DNA of 60,315 nt from Marinobacterium iners DSM 11526 (GTDB lineage Bacteria; Pseudomonadota; Gammaproteobacteria; Pseudomonadales; Balneatricaceae). The notes below the pieces were generated by a model. The model was given only the letters and a program-made list of their open reading frames with translations, did not search any database and had not been told where the DNA came from. The DNA is taken from the NCBI RefSeq assembly GCF_900107855.1, contig NZ_FNRJ01000020.1, positions 1-60,315 of the forward strand. Direction: 5' to 3'. The first letter of the stretch is position 1. The number at the start of each line of letters is the position of its first letter. Shown piece after piece: positions 20,059 to 31,255 of the stretch. The position numbers and the translations under genes were made by a program.

Positions 20059-20934
20059 TTATTGGTTTCCGGTCGCACTGTTCAGATAACGGAAGAATTC
20101 GCTCTTCGGATCCAGCACGAACAGGTCACCTGCTCCAGAGAAAGCCTCACGGTAGGCATTGAGGCTACGGTAAAAGCCGTAGAACTCAGCATCACGATTA
20201 AACGCCTCAGCATAGATTCCCGCTGCCTCGGCATCACCTTCACCGCGCACAATTTCGGCTTCACGGAAAGCATCTGCCAGGATCACCGTACGCTGACGAT
20301 CCGCATCAGCACGAATACCCTCGGCAAGCTCTTTACCGCGTGAGCGCAACTCTCGCGCCAAACGCAGACGCTCGGTCCGCATACGCTCATATACGGAGGA
20401 AGAAACTTCCTGCGGCAGCTCGATACGCTTGACACGCACATCGATGACTTCGATACCGAGCTCATTCTGCGCCAGCTGGCTCAGTGCACGAATGACCGCA
20501 CCCATCACCTCTTCACGAGCACCTGAAACCACCTCGGTCAACGTGCGCTCACCGAACTGGTTACGCAGACTGGTTTCGATGCGGCTTGATAGCAGATCAG
20601 CCGCCCGGAACTCATCACCGGATGTCGCAGTATAGTATTTCTCTACATTATCAATGCGCCACTTGACGAAGGAATCCACGATAAGACGTTTTTTCTCCAG
20701 CGTCAGGAACGCCTGTGGACGCGCATCCAACGTCATGATACGCCCTTCGAACTTGCGAATGGTGTTCACGAACGGAATTTTGAAATGCAGGCCCGGCTTG
20801 ATATCAGCCTCAACCACCTCGCCAAAGCGCAGCTTAATTGCCCGCTCGGTTTCCTTGATGATGTAAACGGACTTGGAGCCCACCATGACGACCAGCAGAA
20901 GGGCGATCAGCCCAAACAATGTTGTCGGTTTCAT
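20059..20934 (-). CDS. hflC: FtsH regulator HflC (SPFH/stomatin family)
   Basis: Inner-membrane partner of HflK; the HflKC complex surrounds the FtsH protease and controls its access to membrane substrates. A single N-terminal membrane helix spans about residues 5-22. It is followed by the prohibitin/SPFH domain (KLRFGEVVEADIKPGLHFKIPFVNTIR) and a long charged helical region near 175-250. Its ATG overlaps the hflK stop by one base (TAATG). Length is 291 residues. Confidence 0.96.
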   Translation of the reverse strand: MKPTTLFGLIALLLVVMVGSKSVYIIKETERAIKLRFGEVVEADIKPGLHFKIPFVNTIRKFEGRIMTLDARPQAFLTLEKKRLIVDSFVKWRIDNVEKYYTATSGDEFRAADLLSSRIETSLRNQFGERTLTEVVSGAREEVMGAVIRALSQLAQNELGIEVIDVRVKRIELPQEVSSSVYERMRTERLRLARELRSRGKELAEGIRADADRQRTVILADAFREAEIVRGEGDAEAAGIYAEAFNRDAEFYGFYRSLNAYREAFSGAGDLFVLDPKSEFFRYLNSATGNQ

Positions 20935-22142
20935 TAGCGTCCCTCCCTCAGGCCAGAGGTTGTCTGAGCACGCTGACGCGCCTCCTGCAGTACCTGCTCA
21001 GCCAGCTGATTCAGGGTATTTTCATCCAACCTGACCGGCCTTCCAGACGTATCGCGCAACGGCTGCTGCTCCGTCAAGCGATCCAGTGGCAGGTACATCA
21101 TGTTATTACCCCCTTCCACATCGACCATCACCTTACCGGTACGGCTCAGCACATCCTGCAAGGTATCGATGTACAGACGCTCACGCGTTACCTCTGGCGC
21201 CTTGGTGTACTCGGTCAGAAGTGCCGTGAAGCGACTGGCTTCACCCGTTGCCTTGGCAACAACCTCCTCACGGTAGGCATTGGATTCTTCCATCAAACGC
21301 TGCGCCTGACCCCTTGCCTCAGGAATAATACCGTTGGCATAGGCCTGAGCTTCGTTGATTACACGCTGTTCGTCTTCTCGCGCCTTGATCACATCATCAA
21401 ACGCATCCTGCACCTGGCGAGGTGCCTGAGCATTCTTGATGTTAACCTTGGAGATCTGCAGACCCGTCGAATAATCTTCCATGTAGCGCTGCAAGCGTGC
21501 CTGCACCTGCAGGGCGAGGGTGTCACGCCCTTCCGTCAGAATACCGTGCATCTCGGAAGTACCGACCACATGACGCAGCGCCGACTCCGAAGACTGTGCC
21601 AGACTGTCGCTCGGGTCACGAATCTTGAGAATGTACATGACCGGGTCCGCCACCACATACTGAACGGTCATATCGACATCAACGATATTTTCATCTTCAG
21701 TCAGCATCAACGAGCGATGGTCATAGGAACGGATACGGGTGGTATTCACCTTGGTAACATCATCGATCAGCGGCGGATTCCACTGCAGACCCGGCTGTAC
21801 CGTGTCGTGGTATTTGCCAAGGCGCAGCACGATACCACGCTCCTGCTGGTCGACGGTGTAGAACCCCATACCTGCCCAAAACAGGGCTGCCAGTACGATG
21901 ATGACAACAAAGAAGCCGCCACCTGCAGCCTTGCTCGGCCCCTTGCCCGAACCGCCACCGGAGCCACCTTTCTTCTTGCCGCCCCCAAAGATACCGCCCA
22001 GGCGATCCTGCAGCTTGCGCAGCGCCTCATCGAGATCAGGCGGACCCTGATCATTGCCACCACCACGCTTGCCGCGATTATCACCGCCGCCACTCCAGGG
22101 GTCATGGTTATTGCCATTCCCGCCGGGCTCATTCCAGGCCAT
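20934..22142 (-). CDS. hflK: FtsH regulator HflK (SPFH/stomatin family)
   Basis: Partner of HflC in the FtsH-regulating complex. The cytoplasmic N-terminus is very rich in G, N, D and K (residues 1-75), followed by a membrane helix at about 78-97 and an SPFH domain (VDQQERGIVLRLGKYHDTVQPGL). A coiled, alanine- and charge-rich C-terminal part follows. Length is 402 residues. It follows hflX by 66 bases in the standard hfq-hflX-hflK-hflC order. Confidence 0.96.
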   Translation of the reverse strand: MAWNEPGGNGNNHDPWSGGGDNRGKRGGGNDQGPPDLDEALRKLQDRLGGIFGGGKKKGGSGGGSGKGPSKAAGGGFFVVIIVLAALFWAGMGFYTVDQQERGIVLRLGKYHDTVQPGLQWNPPLIDDVTKVNTTRIRSYDHRSLMLTEDENIVDVDMTVQYVVADPVMYILKIRDPSDSLAQSSESALRHVVGTSEMHGILTEGRDTLALQVQARLQRYMEDYSTGLQISKVNIKNAQAPRQVQDAFDDVIKAREDEQRVINEAQAYANGIIPEARGQAQRLMEESNAYREEVVAKATGEASRFTALLTEYTKAPEVTRERLYIDTLQDVLSRTGKVMVDVEGGNNMMYLPLDRLTEQQPLRDTSGRPVRLDENTLNQLAEQVLQEARQRAQTTSGLREGR

Positions 22143-22208
22143 AGTGCTCTCCGTACTAAACCGCTTGATTAACTGTATTGGATATCATTGTCGCCGCAAC
22201 CGACCCGC

Positions 22209-23507
22209 TTAGTCGACCCCTTGCGGCAGGTATTGTTCCTGATCAATCCCCAGACGACTGAGTATCCGTCTGAAATCTTTCACCTGCAGCCTTACCTCCA
22301 GCTGCATCTGGCCGCTGTCATCCACCTCTTCAGTAACCACTGCGCCCTGCGCATACAGCTGCGAACGCAGACCTCCCTGCCTTGGAGTCAGGGTCAGCTT
22401 CTGGTGGAACATCTCTTCACCCAGGCGTTCGCTGATTGCCGCCAGCAACAGGTCAATACCTTCACCGCTAACCGCCGACACCCACACACGCCAAGGCACG
22501 CCGTTCTCGTCTCGGTCTATGCGCGGCTGCGCATCCGGCAATTGATCAATCTTGTTGTACACCTGTAGTACAGGGACTTCTGCCGCACCGATCTCTTCCA
22601 GCACCGCTTCAACCTGCTCGATGTGACCCAGGCGCTCTTCGTCATAGCTATCGATCACGTGCAGCAGAAGACCCGCTTCAGTGGTTTCCTGCAAGGTAGC
22701 ACGAAAAGCCTCGACCAGCTTGTGCGGCAAGTGACGAATGAATCCCACCGTATCCGCCAGAATAGCCGGCCCCACATCAGCCAGTTCAATCTTGCGCAGC
22801 GTTGGGTCCAGCGTTGCGAACAGCTGATCAGCCGCATAGACACTGGCCGTAGTTAGACGATTAAACAGGGTAGACTTGCCAGCGTTGGTATACCCCACCA
22901 GAGAGATGGTGGGTATTTCCGAGCGTTTTCGTGCCCGCCGCCCCTGCTCACGCTGCTTGCGCACCCTTTCCAGTCGCTTGAGAATGGACTTGATGCGAAC
23001 GCGTAACAGACGACGGTCGGTTTCGAGCTGGGTTTCACCAGGACCACGCAGGCCGATACCGCCCTTCTGTCGCTCCAAGTGAGTCCAGCCTCGCACCAGT
23101 CGGGTGGACATGTGCTCAAGTTGAGCCAGCTCGACCTGCAGCTTACCTTCATGGGTACGCGCACGCTGGGCAAAAATATCCAAAATCAGGCCGGTACGGT
23201 CCAGCACACGACACTGCAGCTCACGCTCCAGGTTACGTTCCTGTGCCGGGCTCAAGGAATGATTGAAGATCACCAGCTCGGCTTCGTGCTCACGCACAAG
23301 ATTACCAAGCTCCTCCACCTTGCCTTTACCAAGAAAGAATTTGGGACTGGGATCGGCGCGCGACCCGGTCAGAAACTCAACCGGATCGGCCCCGGCTGAC
23401 AATGCCAGCTCTTCAAGTTCACGGGGGTTTTCGCGATCAGCCTCACGGGCCAGTTCGATATGGACGAGGATCGCGCGCTCGCCAGATTCAGGACGTTCGA
23501 AAAACAA
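22209..23507 (-). CDS. hflX: ribosome-splitting GTPase HflX
   Basis: GTPase that splits stalled or heat-damaged 70S ribosomes. An N-terminal HflX-specific domain (residues 1-190) carries GKGKVEEL and the glycine-rich KGGIGLRGPGETQLETDRR. The GTPase domain begins near 200 with GYTNAGKST, followed by DTVGFIRHLPHKLVEAF and NKID. Length is 432 residues. It is 8 bases downstream of hfq and probably co-transcribed with it. Confidence 0.96.
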   Translation of the reverse strand: MFFERPESGERAILVHIELAREADRENPRELEELALSAGADPVEFLTGSRADPSPKFFLGKGKVEELGNLVREHEAELVIFNHSLSPAQERNLERELQCRVLDRTGLILDIFAQRARTHEGKLQVELAQLEHMSTRLVRGWTHLERQKGGIGLRGPGETQLETDRRLLRVRIKSILKRLERVRKQREQGRRARKRSEIPTISLVGYTNAGKSTLFNRLTTASVYAADQLFATLDPTLRKIELADVGPAILADTVGFIRHLPHKLVEAFRATLQETTEAGLLLHVIDSYDEERLGHIEQVEAVLEEIGAAEVPVLQVYNKIDQLPDAQPRIDRDENGVPWRVWVSAVSGEGIDLLLAAISERLGEEMFHQKLTLTPRQGGLRSQLYAQGAVVTEEVDDSGQMQLEVRLQVKDFRRILSRLGIDQEQYLPQGVD

Positions 23508-23515
23508 TTAATACC

Positions 23516-23755
23516 TCATTCAGCAGGCTTTTCATCGGCCACGGGCAGCTTGACCGGACGCGAAGGCACTACTGTGGAAATGGCATGTTTATAAACCATC
23601 TGACTGACGGTATTTTTCAGCAAAATCACGAACTGATCGAAAGACTCAATCTGTCCCTGCAGCTTGATGCCGTTTACCAGAAAAATGGATACCGGAACGC
23701 GTTCCTTACGCAGAACATTAAGATAAGGGTCTTGTAGTGATTGCCCTTTTGACAT
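23516..23755 (-). CDS. hfq: RNA chaperone Hfq
   Basis: Hexameric Sm-like protein that binds small regulatory RNAs and A-rich mRNA segments. The Sm1 motif is present ([31 protein letters not shown]), and Sm2 is YKHAIS. At 79 residues it has only a short tail after the Sm core, as in Pseudomonas, rather than the longer tail of E. coli Hfq. The ribosome site AAGGAGT is strong. A promoter is visible at the 3' end of miaA. Confidence 0.97.
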   Translation of the reverse strand: MSKGQSLQDPYLNVLRKERVPVSIFLVNGIKLQGQIESFDQFVILLKNTVSQMVYKHAISTVVPSRPVKLPVADEKPAE

Positions 23756-23872
23756 TGCAAACTCCTTCCAGAATGGATAGCTGTTTATGTAGTTGTAATT
23801 AATTCTATTGTTACTGACCCGGCATCATACACCTGTATGCACAGAGTTTGCGCGCGATCATACCGCAATTCA

Positions 23873-24820
23873 TTATATAACGGCAGGGTCCGCGAGTTTC
23901 AAGGCATGGGAAACTAAATTCGACGCCTCACTGTCAAGCCAATTCACATCCGGCCAACTGCGCAACCAGGTCAATTGCCGCTTTGCCAACTGTCGCGTAG
24001 CTACTACCCCTTTGTAACGCATGGTGTCGCGATCATATTCATCGCTGAACCAGGACCACATCTGTCGATAGCCAACACAACGAATTGATGGCATCCGTTC
24101 ATGCAGATCACCTCGCTCCCATAGCTGCCGCACCTCCTCTTCGAAACCGGCTGCCAGCATCAGATCAAAACGCTGTTCAATTCGCTGATGCAACCTGGAG
24201 CGATCCTGCGGCATGAGCGCCAGCGGCAAAATATCAAATGGCAGCTTTGCCTCAGCCTGTTCTCGCCAGTGATCGCTGATCGGCCTGCCCGTCAATTCAA
24301 ACACCTCCAGCGCCCGCTGCAGCCGCTGAGCATCGGTTGGCTTGAGTCGACGCGCACCCTCGGGATCCACCTCAGCCAGGCGCTTATGCATGGCCGGCCA
24401 GCCCAGCTCGGCAGCTTCAGCCTCAAGCCGAGCACGCAATTTCGGATCCGCCTCTGGCAGGTTGGCCAAGCCCTGCTGAAGAGCATTGAAATACAGCATG
24501 GTCCCCCCCACCAACAGTGGTATCCGCCCACGCGACTGAATATCGGCAATCTCTGCCAATGCATCCGCCCTGAACTGCGCCGCCGAGTAAGCCCCTGCCG
24601 GATCCAGAATATCCACCAGTCTGTGAGGATAGGCTCGCAGCTCATCCGGGGTGGGCTTGGCGGTACCGATATCCATATCTCGGTAGATCATGGCCGAGTC
24701 GACGCTGATCAGATCACAGGGCAATGTGTCACACAGCCTCATGGCCAGATCCGTCTTGCCCGACGCAGTCGGTCCCATCACAAAAATCACCCGAGGCCGG
24801 TTCACGCTCAACTGTTGCAT
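23873..24820 (-). CDS. miaA: tRNA dimethylallyltransferase MiaA
   Basis: Adds a dimethylallyl group to N6 of A37 in tRNAs reading U-initial codons. The P-loop is [12 protein letters not shown] near residue 16; [20 protein letters not shown] and RWLRSWP-like C-terminal motifs ([13 protein letters not shown]) are typical. Length is 315 residues. Its ATG overlaps the mutL stop by one base (TAATG). Confidence 0.96.
   Translation of the reverse strand: MQQLSVNRPRVIFVMGPTASGKTDLAMRLCDTLPCDLISVDSAMIYRDMDIGTAKPTPDELRAYPHRLVDILDPAGAYSAAQFRADALAEIADIQSRGRIPLLVGGTMLYFNALQQGLANLPEADPKLRARLEAEAAELGWPAMHKRLAEVDPEGARRLKPTDAQRLQRALEVFELTGRPISDHWREQAEAKLPFDILPLALMPQDRSRLHQRIEQRFDLMLAAGFEEEVRQLWERGDLHERMPSIRCVGYRQMWSWFSDEYDRDTMRYKGVVATRQLAKRQLTWLRSWPDVNWLDSEASNLVSHALKLADPAVI
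23874..23902 (-). promoter_or_regulatory. putative hfq promoter within the end of miaA
   Basis: On the minus strand, -35 TTGAAA (complement of 23897-23902) and -10 TATATA (complement of 23874-23879) are 17 bp apart. The overlapping TATAAT would give 19 bp. The site covers the miaA stop codon and lies about 120 bases before hfq. In E. coli, hfq is also transcribed from promoters inside miaA. Confidence 0.6.
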
Positions 24821-26688
24821 TATTCGCCCCGCATGAAGAGTTTATCCAGTTGCCCCAGGCTCAACTGCGTCCAGGTTGGTCGCCCATGATTGCACTGTCC
24901 ACTGCGCTCAGTCTGCTCCATATCACGCAGCAGTGCATTCATCTCGGGCAGTGTCAGTTGTCGATTGGCACGTACTGCACCATGACAGGCCATTGTGGCC
25001 AAAAGTTCATTCAGATGCGCCTCAATTCGATCACTGGCTCCCACCTGGGACAGATCCGCCAGCACATCACGCAACAACAGCGCCACATCCGCCTTGGCCA
25101 AAGCTATCGGCACTTCACGAATCACCAGCGTTTCTTCACCCATACGTTCCAGCCGAAAGCCCAAACGCTCAAAATATTCGGGCTGCTCCTCTGCCAGATC
25201 CGCTTCACGACCACTGACAGCCACACTGACCGGAACCAACAGGGGCTGGCTGCGGATACGGTCCTGCTCGAACGCAAGCTTCATGCGTTCGTAAACGATG
25301 CGCTCATGTGCCGCATGCATATCCACCAACACCAGCCCCTGTGCATTCTGAGACAGAATATAGATACCGTGCAGCTGCGCCAGCGCATAGCCCAGCGGTG
25401 GCATTTCAACCCCCTGCTCGACCGCAGGCATTGCCTGTAAAGGCTGCGGTGCAACACCAGAAGGCCGGTGCAGAGCGCCATAGGCACTGATTTGCTCGCG
25501 CACCTGTGGACCGCTTGGGGCGCGCCCGGCATTCCCGGCATAGCCCGCAATACCAGACTGAGCTGCATGACCGGCAGCCGGACCGACCGCCGCATCAGTC
25601 ATACCCGGCTGGAACCAGCTCGCTGGGGCCGACTGTACTGGCGCTTCGGTCGAGCCGGCAGGCGGAGGAGTATCCTGCGGACGCATGTCTGCAATTACGC
25701 GATAAAGGGTGCGGAATATAAAATCGTGTACCAGTCGGCTTTCACGGAAACGCACCTCATGCTTGGTCGGGTGCACATTGACATCCACCAGCGCCGGATC
25801 GAGTTCCAGATACAATACGTAAGCCGGATGACGGCCGTGGTACAGCACATCCTGGTAGGCCTGGCGCACGGCATGGGTCACTACCTTGTCGCGAATAACC
25901 CTGCCATTAACGAAGAAATACTGTTGGTCAGGCTGCGCACGGGAAAAGGTTGGCAGCCCCATCCAGCCCCAAAGGCGCAATCCCGATGCTTCGGCCTGCA
26001 CATCCAGTGCCACTGACTCGGCCACGAACGCCTTGCCCAGCAATTGGGACAGACGTTGCTCACGTGCCGTTTCACTGTCGGCGGCACGCAATTGATGCAC
26101 TACTTTGCCATTATGGCGCAGGCTAAAACCTACCCGGTAGCAACTCAGGGCCAGCCGTTTCACAACCTCTTCCAGATGGCGGAATTCGGTTTTTTCAGTT
26201 TTCAGGAACTTGCGCCGTGCTGGTGTATTGAAAAACAGATCACGTACTTCAACCGTGGTACCGACTGGGTGTGCCGCAGGAATAATTTCTGCCAACATCT
26301 CACGCCCCTGGGCAGACACCGCCCACGCACTCTCCTGCTCTGGCGGCCGAGAGGTCAACGTAAGCCGTGATACGGAGCTGATACTGGCCAGCGCCTCGCC
26401 ACGAAAGCCGAGGCTGCCTACGGCCTCCAGATCTTCAAGCATGCCAATTTTGGAGGTGGCATGCCGGCTCAGCGCCAACGGCAGGTCAGCCTTGTCGATA
26501 CCGCCACCATTGTCACGCAGACGGATCAGCTTGACACCACCCTGCTCGATGTCCAGATCAACTCGATCAGCCCCCGAATCCAGACTGTTTTCCAGCAACT
26601 CTTTCACTACGGATGCGGGACGTTCAACGACCTCACCAGCGGCAATCTGGTTGGCCAGCTGAGGGGAAAGAAGATGTATTCGTGTCAT
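24820..26688 (-). CDS. mutL: DNA mismatch repair protein MutL
   Basis: ATPase that links MutS mismatch recognition to strand processing. The GHKL ATPase motifs are visible in order: [32 protein letters not shown] and [12 protein letters not shown] proline/alanine/glycine-rich linker spans about 335-420, and the C-terminal dimerisation domain begins near 425. No metal-binding DQHA(x)2E(x)4E endonuclease motif is seen; the corresponding segment reads [13 protein letters not shown]. The ATG at 26688 gives 622 residues. An in-frame upstream ATG at 26751 would overlap amiB. Confidence 0.96.
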   Translation of the reverse strand: MTRIHLLSPQLANQIAAGEVVERPASVVKELLENSLDSGADRVDLDIEQGGVKLIRLRDNGGGIDKADLPLALSRHATSKIGMLEDLEAVGSLGFRGEALASISSVSRLTLTSRPPEQESAWAVSAQGREMLAEIIPAAHPVGTTVEVRDLFFNTPARRKFLKTEKTEFRHLEEVVKRLALSCYRVGFSLRHNGKVVHQLRAADSETAREQRLSQLLGKAFVAESVALDVQAEASGLRLWGWMGLPTFSRAQPDQQYFFVNGRVIRDKVVTHAVRQAYQDVLYHGRHPAYVLYLELDPALVDVNVHPTKHEVRFRESRLVHDFIFRTLYRVIADMRPQDTPPPAGSTEAPVQSAPASWFQPGMTDAAVGPAAGHAAQSGIAGYAGNAGRAPSGPQVREQISAYGALHRPSGVAPQPLQAMPAVEQGVEMPPLGYALAQLHGIYILSQNAQGLVLVDMHAAHERIVYERMKLAFEQDRIRSQPLLVPVSVAVSGREADLAEEQPEYFERLGFRLERMGEETLVIREVPIALAKADVALLLRDVLADLSQVGASDRIEAHLNELLATMACHGAVRANRQLTLPEMNALLRDMEQTERSGQCNHGRPTWTQLSLGQLDKLFMRGE

Positions 26689-26704
26689 CAGAAACCTGAA
26701 AGGG

Positions 26705-28042
26705 TTAGCCGGTCGGGATACGCAATACCTGACCGATGCGGATACTGTCACTGCTTAGCTGGTTAGCCTGCCGCAGGCGCTGCAGTGACACTCCATTACG
26801 CTGCGCAATGACGGAAAGAGTATCACCCGAGACCACCTTATACAGACGCTCACCACCCGCCAGCTGACTGCCGGACTGTTTTGCCCAGGCGATATAGCTG
26901 CCAGTGGGAGGCTTTTCCCAGAAATGACCTGTTATGCCACGAAAGATCGACTGCGCCATCTGCTGCTGATAGCTGGCAGTTTTCAACTTGCGCGCCTCCT
27001 CCGGGTTGGAAATGAAGCCGGTTTCAACCAGAATCGAGGGAATATCGGGTGACTTCAACACCACAAAACCGGCCTGCTCAACATGCTTTTTGTGCATGCG
27101 CGCAAAGCTGGCCATGTTGGCATGGATTCTGGACGCTACCTGATGACTGTCCTTGCGACTAGCGTTCATCGACATGTCGAGCAAAACGCTGGCCAGCACG
27201 TCATCCTTGTCACCCAAACTCAGACTGCCCACACCACCGATCAAGTCGGCGCTGTTTTCACGCTGAGCCAGCCAGCGACCCATCTCACTGGTCGCACCTC
27301 GGCCAGAAAGCACCCAAACCGAAGCACCACGGGCGCGAGGATCCTTGAAGGCATCTGCATGAATGGATACAAACAGGTCAGCGTTGCTCTTGCGCGCCTT
27401 GCCTGTACGGCCACGCAAGCTGATATAGTAGTCTCCGGTACGGGTCAGTACTGCACGGTAGCCACGCTCAGCATCAATCAGGCGCTTGAGCTCCTGAGCG
27501 ATCTTGATCACCACATCCTTTTCTCTGACCCCGCCAGGACCGATGGCGCCCGGGTCTTCACCGCCATGTCCAGCGTCTATGACCACGACAACATCCCGTT
27601 TGTTCTCCTCGCCCGGCACCGGTACAACGGATTTGGTGACTATCGCTTCTTCGCGCATCGCCAGGTCCACCACCAGCCGATAGCCATACTGTTCATTCGG
27701 TTTCAGGTCAAAGCTCTTGGGGCGCACATCACTCTTGAGATCCAGCACAATGCGCAGACCATCACCGCGGGTGCTGTGACGGATTTGACTGACCGGGCTA
27801 TCCTCCAGCCCAAGATCATTCAGGGAAGCCTGCAACTGGACCTTGTCGATATCAATAACCACTCGATCAGGGCCTGACAGCGTGAACAGTTTATGTTCAA
27901 CCGGGCCGCTGAGGTCAAACACCAGACGTGTGTTGTCCGGTGCCAGCCAGGCACGAACATTCTGGATTTCCTGCGCTGCCTGAGCAAGCGGCACAAGCAG
28001 CAACATCAACAGCAGTGAGCTCAGTATGCGCAATGTATTCAT
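26705..28042 (-). CDS. amiB: N-acetylmuramoyl-L-alanine amidase with AMIN and LysM domains
   Basis: Periplasmic zinc amidase that cuts the peptide from MurNAc during daughter-cell separation. Signal peptide at about 1-23 (ends LAQA). The AMIN domain covers about 25-125, the Amidase_3 domain about 155-370 ([16 protein letters not shown] with the first Zn His and Glu, [18 protein letters not shown]), and a C-terminal LysM about 398-444. The tsaE-amiB-mutL order supports AmiB rather than AmiC. The ATG at 28042 shares one base with the tsaE stop; a TTG one codon earlier is also in frame. Confidence 0.93.
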   Translation of the reverse strand: MNTLRILSSLLLMLLLVPLAQAAQEIQNVRAWLAPDNTRLVFDLSGPVEHKLFTLSGPDRVVIDIDKVQLQASLNDLGLEDSPVSQIRHSTRGDGLRIVLDLKSDVRPKSFDLKPNEQYGYRLVVDLAMREEAIVTKSVVPVPGEENKRDVVVVIDAGHGGEDPGAIGPGGVREKDVVIKIAQELKRLIDAERGYRAVLTRTGDYYISLRGRTGKARKSNADLFVSIHADAFKDPRARGASVWVLSGRGATSEMGRWLAQRENSADLIGGVGSLSLGDKDDVLASVLLDMSMNASRKDSHQVASRIHANMASFARMHKKHVEQAGFVVLKSPDIPSILVETGFISNPEEARKLKTASYQQQMAQSIFRGITGHFWEKPPTGSYIAWAKQSGSQLAGGERLYKVVSGDTLSVIAQRNGVSLQRLRQANQLSSDSIRIGQVLRIPTG

Positions 28043-28515
28043 CAACCCGTATCCGTATTGCGGATTTTCAATAGTGTATCGGCAACAGCGGCCCCTTTTT
28101 GAGTATTACTCACCAGACTTAACCTGCGCCCCATGCCATCAACCGTAATCTGGATCTCAAGATCCGGCGTCGGCAGCAGCCCCGCCCCCTTTTCCGGCCA
28201 TTCGATCAGGCAAAGAGCATCGTTGGCAAAATAGTCTCGGATACCCAGATATTCCAGCTCTTCCGGGTCACCCAAGCGATACAGATCAAAGTGATACACC
28301 TGGCCTGCCGGCGTTTCGTAGGGTTCGACCAGCGTGTAGGTCGGGCTTTTCACCGAACCCTGATGACCGCAGCCACGCAGCACACCACGGCTGAACGTGG
28401 TTTTCCCCATGCCCAGGTCGCCATGCAAAAAGACTACACCACCAGCATCGACGGCCTGAGCCAGCTGTTCACCACAGCGTACCATTTCGGCTTCATCGGC
28501 CAGAAAAAACTCCAT
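28042..28515 (-). CDS. tsaE: tRNA t6A biosynthesis ATPase TsaE
   Basis: ATPase component of the TsaBDE complex that makes N6-threonylcarbamoyladenosine at A37 of tRNAs. The P-loop is [13 protein letters not shown], with [12 protein letters not shown] and the ..EWPEKG motif also typical. The start at 28515 ([10 protein letters not shown]) gives 157 residues, the usual size. It follows nnr by 13 bases, as in E. coli. Confidence 0.95.
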   Translation of the reverse strand: MEFFLADEAEMVRCGEQLAQAVDAGGVVFLHGDLGMGKTTFSRGVLRGCGHQGSVKSPTYTLVEPYETPAGQVYHFDLYRLGDPEELEYLGIRDYFANDALCLIEWPEKGAGLLPTPDLEIQITVDGMGRRLSLVSNTQKGAAVADTLLKIRNTDTG

Positions 28516-28528
28516 CCCCTTGTTACCC

Positions 28529-30034
28529 TCAGTCAAGCCCACTGAGCACACGCCTTACTCGGGTGATCAGATCAGTTGCAAGCAACCCGCGCTCCCCCTG
28601 CTCCAAAGCACAGAGGTCAGCTGCACGCGCATGTACATACACACCGGCACGCGCAGCATCGATGGCACTGAGCCGCTGCGCCCGCAAGGCACCGATGATA
28701 CCGGAGAGCACATCCCCCATGCCACCACAGGCCATACCCGGATTACCGGCACTGCACAGGTGCATGCCATCACCATCAAAGCTGAGACTACCCGCTCCTT
28801 TCAGTACAATCGTACCACCGAGCTGCTGCTGGAGCTCACGTACTGCGTCAAAACGGTTTTGTTGCACCTGTGCGGTTTCCTGTCCCAACAGGCGCGCCGC
28901 CTCCCCCGGATGTGGGGTGAGAACCCAGTCGTGACGACCCGCCTGCAGATGTTGGCGCTGCTGTAACAGATTGAGTGCGTCCGCATCCAGAACCAGCGGC
29001 TTGCCACTGGCAAGTGCCTTTTGCAGTAATTGATCGGCCCACGCACTTTGCCCAAGGCCAGGGCCTACTACCAGCACATCAGGCCGCTCCAGCAGCGGCT
29101 GCAGGTCTTGTCCCGAGTTGACCCCTGACGCCATCACCTCCGGTGCCCGGGTCAGCGCCGCGGTTACATGCTCGGGCCGGGTCGCCAGCGATACCAGCCC
29201 CGCACCACTGCGCGCAGCGGCCTCAGCTGCCATCAAAGCAGCACCGCCCATGCCGTAATCGCCACCGATTACCAACACATGCCCAAACAGCCCCTTATGC
29301 GACGACCGTCTGCGTGGCGGCAGCAGTTTGGCCAGATCGTCGCGATCGGTACGAAAAGCGCTGGGCGATATCTCCTCATACACTTCATCAGGTAACAGCA
29401 GCCCATCAAATTTAAGCTCACCACAATGGTCCACACCGGCATGGGTCAACAGCCCTTGCTTGAGGGCAATAAAGGTAACCGTCATATCTGCCCTGACCGC
29501 CACACCCAATACGGCACCGGTATCACTGCAGAGGCCTGAAGGAATATCCACCGACAGTACGGGCCGATGACTTCGATTGATATGTGTAATCAACTCAGCT
29601 GCTTCTCCAGTGACTTCACCGCTGATACCAGTCCCCAGAAGCGCATCTACCAGCACTTCACCGGCCAATTCCATGCCAGGCCGCCAGCACTGCAACTGCA
29701 CACCCACCGCGTCCGCCCAGCGCCAGGCGTCCAGCGCCTCACCCTGCAAACGATCAACGTAATCTTCCGCCAGCACCAGCAGTTGAACCTGAATGCCCTG
29801 TTGCCAGGCCAGACCAGCCATAATCAAGCCGTCGCCACCATTATTCCCGGTACCACAGACGATGGTCAGACTGCGCACTCCCGGCCAGCGCCCCAACAGT
29901 TCGGCAAAGGCGGCATGACCTGCTCGCTGCATCAGCCGAAAACCGGGGACAGCGAACTGCTCTATTGCGGTTCGATCCAGGGCACGACTCTGGGCAGCCG
30001 TGTATAATGCACCGGGCAGGTCTGATCTGCTCAT
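28529..30034 (-). CDS. nnr: bifunctional NAD(P)H-hydrate epimerase/dehydratase
   Basis: Repairs hydrated NADH and NADPH. The N-terminal YjeF_N epimerase domain (about 1-215) contains [15 protein letters not shown] and [13 protein letters not shown]. The C-terminal ADP-dependent dehydratase domain (about 225-500) has [29 protein letters not shown] and the [14 protein letters not shown] active-site loop. Length is 501 residues. It is divergent from queG and first in the run nnr-tsaE-amiB. Confidence 0.95.
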   Translation of the reverse strand: MSRSDLPGALYTAAQSRALDRTAIEQFAVPGFRLMQRAGHAAFAELLGRWPGVRSLTIVCGTGNNGGDGLIMAGLAWQQGIQVQLLVLAEDYVDRLQGEALDAWRWADAVGVQLQCWRPGMELAGEVLVDALLGTGISGEVTGEAAELITHINRSHRPVLSVDIPSGLCSDTGAVLGVAVRADMTVTFIALKQGLLTHAGVDHCGELKFDGLLLPDEVYEEISPSAFRTDRDDLAKLLPPRRRSSHKGLFGHVLVIGGDYGMGGAALMAAEAAARSGAGLVSLATRPEHVTAALTRAPEVMASGVNSGQDLQPLLERPDVLVVGPGLGQSAWADQLLQKALASGKPLVLDADALNLLQQRQHLQAGRHDWVLTPHPGEAARLLGQETAQVQQNRFDAVRELQQQLGGTIVLKGAGSLSFDGDGMHLCSAGNPGMACGGMGDVLSGIIGALRAQRLSAIDAARAGVYVHARAADLCALEQGERGLLATDLITRVRRVLSGLD

Positions 30035-30064
30035 GATTCACGAACTCCTTTTTGTTATCAGTTC

Positions 30065-30095
30065 ATTATAGTGGATGGACTGAGTGCCATGGCAA
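30065..30095 (-). promoter_or_regulatory. putative nnr promoter
   Basis: A consensus TATAAT (complement of 30065-30070) lies 30 bases before the nnr start; TTGCCA (complement of 30090-30095) is 19 bp upstream of it, which is longer than ideal. On the plus strand the same place reads TATAGT and may serve queG. Confidence 0.45.
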
Positions 30096-30105
30096 CCGGT
30101 TCCCC

Positions 30106-31236
30106 ATGTCTGACTATACAACCGCACAACTGCAACAGCTCAGCCTGGCCCTTAAAGAAAAGGCCCGAGAACTGGGGTTTCACGATTGTGCGATTACCCT
30201 GCCCGACGCCAGTGCCGAAAGTGAGTCCTACACGCGATGGCTTGAAGCAGGCTACCAGGCCGATATGGCGTACCTGAACGAAAACCTGGACAAGCGCTTC
30301 GATCCAACATTGCTGCTGCCAGGCACACGCCGCATCATCATGCTGCGAATGAATTATCTGCCGACAGAAGCCCCGATCACCGGCGTATTGCGCAACCCTG
30401 ACAAGGCTTACATCGCCCGCTACACGCTTGGGCGCGACTATCACAAACTGATGCGCAAGCGGCTGAAGCAGCTGGGCCAGTGGTTTAACAGCCAGATAGA
30501 GGGAATCGAAGTACAGTTCAGACCCTTTGTGGACAGTGCCCCGGTGCTGGAGCGGCCGCTGGCTCGCAATGCCGGGCTGGGCTGGATCGGCAAACACACT
30601 CTGCTGCTCAATCGCCATGCAGGTTCATGGTTCCTGCTGGGGGAGCTGTTCATCGACCTGCCTCTGCCTGTGGACGCACCTGAGACAGAGCAGCACTGTG
30701 GCCGCTGCCGTGCCTGTCTGGATGTCTGCCCAACAAACGCCTTTCCCGAACCTTACGTACTGGATGCCCGCCGCTGTATTTCGTATCTGACCATTGAGCA
30801 CAAGGGCAGCATCCCGCACGAGCTGCGCCCCCTGATGGGCAATCGTATTTTTGGCTGTGACGACTGCCAGCTGATCTGCCCCTGGAACCGCTTTGCCCGC
30901 CGCTCCAGCGAACCTGACTTTCAGCCCCGTCACGGACTCGACACGGCATCGCTGCTGGAACTGTTTCTTTGGGACGAGGCCACTTTCCTGAAACGTACTG
31001 AGGGGTCGGCGATTCGCCGTACCGGTTATGAAGGCTGGCAGCGAAATCTGGCGGTTGCGCTGGGCAACAGCAATGGAAGTGACGCTGTCATGGAAGCGCT
31101 GCGCAACCGCCGAGCAACAGCTTCAGAGATGCTGATCGAACATATCGACTGGGCCCTGCAGCAGCTGAGCGAACGCCATGCACCACGCTCGCTGCCGCTG
31201 CTCGATCACCCCGGCGCAGGCCGCTTGCCCGAGTAG
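30106..31236 (+). CDS. queG: epoxyqueuosine reductase QueG
   Basis: Cobalamin-dependent enzyme with two 4Fe-4S clusters that reduces epoxyqueuosine to queuosine in tRNA. Ligand motifs are CGRCRACLDVCP and, further on, CDDCQLICPWNRFA. PVLERPLARNAGLGWIGKHT is also a family signature. The start at 30106 (MSDYTTAQLQ) gives 376 residues; the open frame extends upstream to 30052 but that part is unlike the family. Divergent from nnr and convergent with orn. Confidence 0.95.
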   Translation: MSDYTTAQLQQLSLALKEKARELGFHDCAITLPDASAESESYTRWLEAGYQADMAYLNENLDKRFDPTLLLPGTRRIIMLRMNYLPTEAPITGVLRNPDKAYIARYTLGRDYHKLMRKRLKQLGQWFNSQIEGIEVQFRPFVDSAPVLERPLARNAGLGWIGKHTLLLNRHAGSWFLLGELFIDLPLPVDAPETEQHCGRCRACLDVCPTNAFPEPYVLDARRCISYLTIEHKGSIPHELRPLMGNRIFGCDDCQLICPWNRFARRSSEPDFQPRHGLDTASLLELFLWDEATFLKRTEGSAIRRTGYEGWQRNLAVALGNSNGSDAVMEALRNRRATASEMLIEHIDWALQQLSERHAPRSLPLLDHPGAGRLPE

Positions 31237-31255
31237 ATCGACCACAGCCCCGACA

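Noticed and set aside
20919-22172. 417-codon open frame on the plus strand
   Set aside because: Antisense to hflK, with no ribosome site and no family match; a shadow of GC-rich codon use.
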